Below are positions 4,981-8,200 of a stretch of 8,200 bases of DNA, piece after piece. Position 1 is the first letter of the stretch; every line of letters starts with the position of its first letter. Origin of the DNA: an uncultured Frankiales bacterium (GTDB taxonomy: Bacteria; Actinomycetota; Actinomycetes; Mycobacteriales; SCTD01); assembly GCA_946479905.1 (NCBI GenBank), contig CAMLIA010000185.1, forward strand, positions 1 to 8,200, given 5' to 3'. A model generated the notes under the pieces. The model saw only the letters and a list, made by a program, of their open reading frames with translations. It made no database searches and was not told the origin of the DNA. Both the position numbers and the translations under genes were made by a program.

Positions 4981-5661
4981 CTACTCGCCAGGAGGGGCGA
5001 CGTCGACCTGGGCGGGCACGTTGAGCCCGATCGGGCAGGTCACGCCGTTGAAGCCGTGGTTGCAGTAGCCGTTCGGGTTCTTGTCGAGGTACTGCTGGTG
5101 GTAGGTCTCGGCGTAGTAGAACGGCCCCGCCGGCAGGATCTCGGTGCTGATCGTGCCGCGGCCTGCCGCGGTGAGGGCCTGCTGGTAGGCCTCCCGGGAC
5201 GCGCGGGCGGCCTCCAGCTGCGCCTCGGTCGTCGTGTAGATCGCCGAGCGGTACTGGGTGCCGACGTCGTTGCCCTGCCGCATCCCCTGGGTGGAGTCGT
5301 GGTTCTCCCAGAAGGTCTTGAGCAGCGTCTCGTAGCTCACCTTCGCGGGGTCGTAGACGACCTGCACCGCCTCGGTGTGCCCCGTCCGGCCCGTGCAGGT
5401 CTCCTCGTACGTCGGGTTGGGCGTGTGCCCTCCCTGATAGCCGACCGCCGTCGAGAAGACCCCGTCGAGCTTCCAGAAGAAGCGCTCGGCCCCCCAGAAG
5501 CAGCCCATGCCGAAGTACGCCGTCTCGAGCCCCTCCGGGAAGGGGCCCTTCAGGGGCGTACCGAGGACGGTGTGCTGGTTGACGACCAGCATCTCCTCGG
5601 CGCGGCCCGGCAGCGCGGACTCGGGGGTCACCAGCTCAGTCGTCTTGCCGAAGCTCCACAT
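4981..5661 (-). CDS. msrA: Peptide-methionine (S)-S-oxide reductase MsrA
   Basis: The enzyme reduces the S epimer of methionine sulfoxide in proteins and free methionine, using thioredoxin; it is cytoplasmic. The product has 226 residues, the size of the longer E. coli-type MsrA, with no fused MsrB domain. The catalytic motif GCFWG has its nucleophilic Cys at residue 54. The other expected active-site residues are in place by alignment to E. coli MsrA (C51, E94, D129, Y134): E97 (in GHTEAV), D132 (in GNDVGTQY) and Y137. C200 (in NGYCNHG) and C209 (in GVTCPIG) are the two resolving cysteines, so the three-cysteine recycling relay is complete. ATG 5661 is chosen because GGAG lies 5 nt before it; the GTG at 5667 overlaps that site. 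It is the last gene of the leftward group, 50 bp after the M50 protease gene, and may be cotranscribed or have its own promoter. Confidence 0.96.
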   Translation of the reverse strand: MWSFGKTTELVTPESALPGRAEEMLVVNQHTVLGTPLKGPFPEGLETAYFGMGCFWGAERFFWKLDGVFSTAVGYQGGHTPNPTYEETCTGRTGHTEAVQVVYDPAKVSYETLLKTFWENHDSTQGMRQGNDVGTQYRSAIYTTTEAQLEAARASREAYQQALTAAGRGTISTEILPAGPFYYAETYHQQYLDKNPNGYCNHGFNGVTCPIGLNVPAQVDVAPPGE

Positions 5662-5675
5662 GCCCACTCCAACCA

Positions 5676-5691
5676 GCCCCGCGGCCGGGGC
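5676..5691. repeat. GC-rich hairpin between the M50 protease gene and msrA
   Basis: GCCCCG (5676-5681), loop CGGC and CGGGGC (5686-5691) form a perfect 6-bp stem. It lies in the 50-bp gap, in the msrA leader as read on the minus strand. No U run follows (TGGTTGG), so a classical intrinsic terminator is unlikely; it may be an RNA processing or stability element, or chance in GC-rich DNA. Confidence 0.4.
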
Positions 5692-5711
5692 GTTCCCACG
5701 TTCTCAATCCG

Positions 5712-6500
5712 TCATCTGGGCGGCACCGGGTAGGCGTGCATCGCCCAGATCAGCAGCACCACCAGACCGAGGTACGCCGAGCCGACCTGCACGCGCTGCT
5801 GCGCCGTCAGCGCGTGGTAGGCCTGGCTCGCGGCGGTGTCCCGGCCGCGCCAGCGCCGGTAGGTCTCGAGGCCGCCCAGGACGAGGATCAGCGGGATGAT
5901 CGGGCTCGGCCGGTAGATCTCGTACACCAGTAGGCCCGCCAGCCCGACGACCCACAGCTTGGGGCTGACGGCCGCCGCCGTCCGGCCGCCGTCGAGCGGG
6001 AGGAAGGGCAGCAGGTTGAACAGGTTCAGCAGGAAGCCGGTGTAGGCCAGCGCGCGCAGGAAGTCGCTGTCCTCGAACCCCGCGAGCCCGAGCACGGCGA
6101 AAGCCCCCACGGCCCCGAACACCGGCCCGGCGATGCCGGAGAGCGCCTCGTCGTACGCCGTGCGCGGCGACTCCTTCATCGCGACGAACGCGCCGAGGAA
6201 CGGCAGGAACACCGGCAGGCCGGCCGGGATGCCGCGCGCGCGGAGCACGACGACGTGCCCCATCTCGTGGACGAAGATGAGCAGCACGAAGCCGACCGCG
6301 AACTGCCAGCCGAAGGCGAACGCGTAGGCGCCGATCGAGGCCAGCATGCTGAAGAACAGCGTGAAGAACTTCAGCTTGAACAGGACCGCGCCCCACTTGC
6401 CCACGGCGAGCGCCGCCGCGATGACGGGCGCGACGAGCTTCTGGAGCCGGTCCTTCGCGCTCGGGACCCGCACCGCGGGCGTCGGCTCCTGCTCGGGCAT
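5712..6500 (-). CDS. M50 (site-2 protease) family membrane metalloprotease
   Basis: The product is an integral-membrane zinc protease of 262 residues that should cut substrates within or next to the membrane. Near residue 78 is F-V-HEMGH, the HExxH zinc motif, inside a membrane segment. Near 160-173 is NLFNLLPFLPLDGGR, the second M50 signature (N..P..PLDGG), whose Asp is the third zinc ligand. Both motifs are complete, so activity is likely. Hydrophobic segments lie at about 46-75, 90-107, 125-141, 153-168, 183-196, 201-211 and 244-256; the first 35 residues are a charged cytoplasmic-type tail. No PDZ or CBS domain is present, so this is a short form. ATG 6500 has GGAGG 4 nt upstream; the adjacent GTG 6503 lies too close to it. 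The start is 12 nt after the stop of the FAD-dehydrogenase gene, suggesting coupled translation. The substrate cannot be read from the sequence. Confidence 0.92.
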   Translation of the reverse strand: MPEQEPTPAVRVPSAKDRLQKLVAPVIAAALAVGKWGAVLFKLKFFTLFFSMLASIGAYAFAFGWQFAVGFVLLIFVHEMGHVVVLRARGIPAGLPVFLPFLGAFVAMKESPRTAYDEALSGIAGPVFGAVGAFAVLGLAGFEDSDFLRALAYTGFLLNLFNLLPFLPLDGGRTAAAVSPKLWVVGLAGLLVYEIYRPSPIIPLILVLGGLETYRRWRGRDTAASQAYHALTAQQRVQVGSAYLGLVVLLIWAMHAYPVPPR

Positions 6501-6504
6501 CACG

Positions 6505-6509
6505 CCTCC
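6505..6509 (-). promoter_or_regulatory. Ribosome binding site for the M50 protease gene
   Basis: On the minus strand GGAGG lies 4 nt before ATG 6500 and only 1 nt before GTG 6503, which favours the ATG. It sits in the 12-nt gap after the preceding gene's TAG (6513-6515). Confidence 0.7.
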
Positions 6510-6512
6510 AGG

Positions 6513-7859
6513 CTAGGCCTCGAACAGGACTCCTGGGTTCAGCAGGCCGGTCGGGTCGAGGGCCGTCTTGATGGCGCGCATCGCGTCGATCTCGGTCGTC
6601 GACCGGGACAGCGCGAGCCACGGGACCTTGGCCCGGCCGACGCCGTGCTCGCTGCTGATCGAGCCGGAGTACGACGCGACCAGCCGCAGCACGGCGTCGC
6701 TGACCTCTTCCGCGGCCGACCCGGTGTCCAGCACGTTGACGTGCAGGTTGCCCTCGTTGACGTGCCCGAACACGATCGGCCGCGCGGCCGGGCAGACCGC
6801 CGCGATGGTCGGGCCGAGCTGGTCCACCAGCGCGGGCAGCGAGGCGACCGGCACCGACACGTCGAGCTTCAGCGGCACGCCCTCGGCGCTGATCGACTCG
6901 GTGTGCGTCTCCCGGTAGGCCCACAGCGCCCGCTGGCCGGCGGCGTCGTCGGCGATCCGGGCGTCCACGAGCCCCTCGGCGTCCTCGACGGCGCCGACCA
7001 GCTGCGCGGTCGGATCGGTCAGGTCGGCGCACTCCACGAGCAGGTAGGCCTCGTGCTCCTCCGGGAACGGCGCAGGCAGGCCGCCGTGCTTGCGCACCAG
7101 GGCCAGGCCGGGCGCGTAGAAGAGCTCGGCGGCAGCCAGTGACGGCAGCGCGGCCCGCAGGCCCGGCAGCACGGCCACCGCTGCGGCGGTCGACGACATG
7201 GCGAGCAGCGCCACGGCACGGGCGCGGTAGCGCGGCACCAGCCGCAGCCGCGCCTCTGTGATGACGGCGAGGGTCCCCTCGGAGCCCGCGAGCAGGCCGA
7301 GCAGGTCGTAGCCGGTGCCGTCCTTCTCCAGCCCTGCCATCCGGGAGATGACGGACCCGTCGGCCAGCACCGCGGTGATCCCGAGCAGCTGCTGGCGCAT
7401 CGAGCCGTACCGCACCACCCGGATGCCACCGGCGTTCGTCGCGATCAGGCCGCCCACGGTCGCGGAGTCGCGGGCCGCGAGGTCGACGCCGAAGTCGAAC
7501 CCGGCCTCGCGCGCGACGCCCTGCAGGGCGGAGAGCGTCACGCCGGCTCCCGCCGTGACCTGAGACGACGACGGGTCCACCGCGCCGAGCGACGTCAGCC
7601 GGGTCAGCGACAGCAGGACGTCGCCGCCGGCGGGGACGCTCCCGCCGACGAGCCCGGTGTTGCCGCCCTGCACCGTGATGCGCAGGCCGGCCGTCGCGCA
7701 GGCGCGGACGACCGCGGCGACCTCGTCCGTCGTACCGGGCCGGACGACGCACAGCGCCGTACCGGTGAACCGGCCGGTCCAGTCGGTCTCGTAGGACGCC
7801 CGCAGGTCCGGGTCGACGAGCACGTGCTCGTCGCCGACGATCGCGGCGAGCTCCCTCAC
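6513..7859 (-). CDS. FAD-linked D-2-hydroxyacid dehydrogenase, probably D-2-hydroxyglutarate dehydrogenase
   Basis: The 448-residue flavoenzyme belongs to the GlcD/D-lactate dehydrogenase/D2HGDH family. The FAD-binding PCMH domain is at about 30-210: PGTTDEV (41-47), QGGNTGLVGGSVP (64-76), VGGLIATNAGG (135-145), RYGSMRQQLLG (150-160) and LLAGSEGTLAVITEARLRL (189-207). The C-terminal substrate domain has R316, T320 and K331 with the same spacing as the carboxylate-binding Arg, Thr and Lys of human D2HGDH. H366 and H373 (FGHVNEGNLH) with E404 form the expected zinc site, followed by catalytic H405 (SSEHGVG). It ends in LDPTGLLNPGV. All expected residues are present. The GTG start overlaps the serA stop by 4 nt (GTGA) and no strong Shine-Dalgarno is seen, so translation is probably coupled to serA. 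SerA enzymes of the E. coli type make D-2-hydroxyglutarate, and a linked FAD enzyme oxidises it back to 2-oxoglutarate; this context favours D-2-hydroxyglutarate over D-lactate or glycolate, but sequence alone does not prove it. Confidence 0.9.
   Translation of the reverse strand: MRELAAIVGDEHVLVDPDLRASYETDWTGRFTGTALCVVRPGTTDEVAAVVRACATAGLRITVQGGNTGLVGGSVPAGGDVLLSLTRLTSLGAVDPSSSQVTAGAGVTLSALQGVAREAGFDFGVDLAARDSATVGGLIATNAGGIRVVRYGSMRQQLLGITAVLADGSVISRMAGLEKDGTGYDLLGLLAGSEGTLAVITEARLRLVPRYRARAVALLAMSSTAAAVAVLPGLRAALPSLAAAELFYAPGLALVRKHGGLPAPFPEEHEAYLLVECADLTDPTAQLVGAVEDAEGLVDARIADDAAGQRALWAYRETHTESISAEGVPLKLDVSVPVASLPALVDQLGPTIAAVCPAARPIVFGHVNEGNLHVNVLDTGSAAEEVSDAVLRLVASYSGSISSEHGVGRAKVPWLALSRSTTEIDAMRAIKTALDPTGLLNPGVLFEA
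7856..7859 (-). other. GTGA stop-start overlap of serA and the FAD-dehydrogenase gene
   Basis: On the minus strand the sequence GTGA holds both the start (GTG, 7859-7857) of the dehydrogenase and the stop (TGA, 7858-7856) of serA. Such 4-nt overlaps usually mean translational coupling within one mRNA. Confidence 0.9.
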
Positions 7860-8200
7860 GACAGGACCCGCAGCCGGACCGTCTCCGGCATCGCCCGCAG
7901 CGCGGCCACCACGTCAGCCGTCGGCGCCCCGCCGATGTCGGTCACCACGAGGCCGAGCGACCCCTTCGTGGACAGCTGCTGGCCCTCGATGTTGACACCG
8001 TGCTCGGCGAGGACGCCGTTCACCGACGCCAGCACACCCGGGGTGTTGAGGTGCAGGTGGAGCAGCCGCGACTGCTCGGCCTCCCGCGGCAGCGCCACGG
8101 CGGGCAGGTTGACCGACAGCGAGGTCGTCCCGTCGCGCACGTAGTCGCGCAGCTTGCCCGCGACGAAGTTGCCGATGTCCTGCTGCGCCTCCTCGGTGGA
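7856..8200 (-). CDS. serA: D-3-phosphoglycerate dehydrogenase, C-terminal part with ACT domain
   Basis: These are the last 114 codons; the 5' part runs off the right edge. SerA oxidises 3-phosphoglycerate, the first step of serine synthesis, in the cytoplasm. The fragment begins with STEEAQQDIGNFVAGKL, the end of the catalytic domain (E. coli: STAEAQENIGLEVAGKL), followed by a short linker and one ACT domain (about 8070-7859). The linker has no room for the extra ASB domain of the M. tuberculosis-type enzyme, so this is the short, E. coli-type form. Residues matching the E. coli serine-binding H344, N346 and N364 are present with exact spacing (His at 8051-8053, Asn at 8045-8047 in HLHLNTPG, Asn at 7991-7993 in HGVNIEGQ), so feedback inhibition by serine is expected. 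The TGA (7856-7858) overlaps the GTG of the next gene. Confidence 0.95.
   Translation of the reverse strand, partial: STEEAQQDIGNFVAGKLRDYVRDGTTSLSVNLPAVALPREAEQSRLLHLHLNTPGVLASVNGVLAEHGVNIEGQQLSTKGSLGLVVTDIGGAPTADVVAALRAMPETVRLRVLS

Noticed and set aside
4757..5068. Plus-strand ORFs across the repeat region into msrA
   Set aside because: They run through hairpin repeats into the antisense of msrA and have no ribosome binding site or recognisable motif.
5704..7752. 682-codon open frame on the minus strand, in another frame
   Set aside because: It overlaps the M50 protease and FAD-dehydrogenase genes and is extremely Arg/Gly/Ala-rich; the other frames carry complete catalytic motifs.

Overview
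The window is high-GC DNA from an actinobacterium (Actinomycetota). Support comes from the strong G/C bias at third codon positions, GTG starts, a DUF222/13E12 HNH gene preceded by an actinobacterial-type LexA (SOS) box, and an actinobacterial-style HisN tail. The genus cannot be fixed from sequence alone. No rRNA, tRNA, CRISPR array, integrase or transposase gene was seen.

Left part (1-2839). The C-terminal end of a histidinol-phosphatase/inositol-monophosphatase family gene is followed by a gene for an exported beta-propeller protein of the YncE/YVTN kind. That gene converges on, and overlaps by 26 bp, a leftward gene for an unrecognised polytopic membrane protein. The membrane-protein gene is head-to-head, with almost no spacer, with a rightward gene for an unrecognised conserved-looking soluble protein.

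Middle part (2840-4980) has an accessory character. A DUF222/HNH (13E12-family) gene has an almost perfect SOS box (TCGAAC-N4-GTTCGG) and a good -10 (TATGAT) placed so that transcription should start at the A of its ATG, predicting a leaderless, DNA-damage-inducible mRNA. It is followed by a repeat-rich stretch: two related 40-42 nt near-perfect palindromes bracket a 71-codon ORF, then comes a small inverted repeat, then two tandem imperfect copies of a roughly 50 nt hairpin-like unit.

Right part (4981-8200, all leftward) is metabolic and housekeeping in character. In transcription order it holds serA (the C-terminal ACT end, cut by the window edge), an FAD-linked D-2-hydroxyacid dehydrogenase whose GTG start overlaps the serA stop (GTGA), an M50 site-2-protease-family membrane metalloprotease 12 nt further on, and msrA. 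The first pair matches a known functional coupling: SerA can reduce 2-oxoglutarate to D-2-hydroxyglutarate and an FAD D-2-hydroxyglutarate dehydrogenase recycles it. The dehydrogenase is therefore most likely the D-2-HG partner of SerA.

The observations most worth following up are the serA/D-2-HG dehydrogenase overlap, the SOS-controlled leaderless HNH gene, and the two families of palindromic repeats behind it. No clearly new multi-gene system was found.
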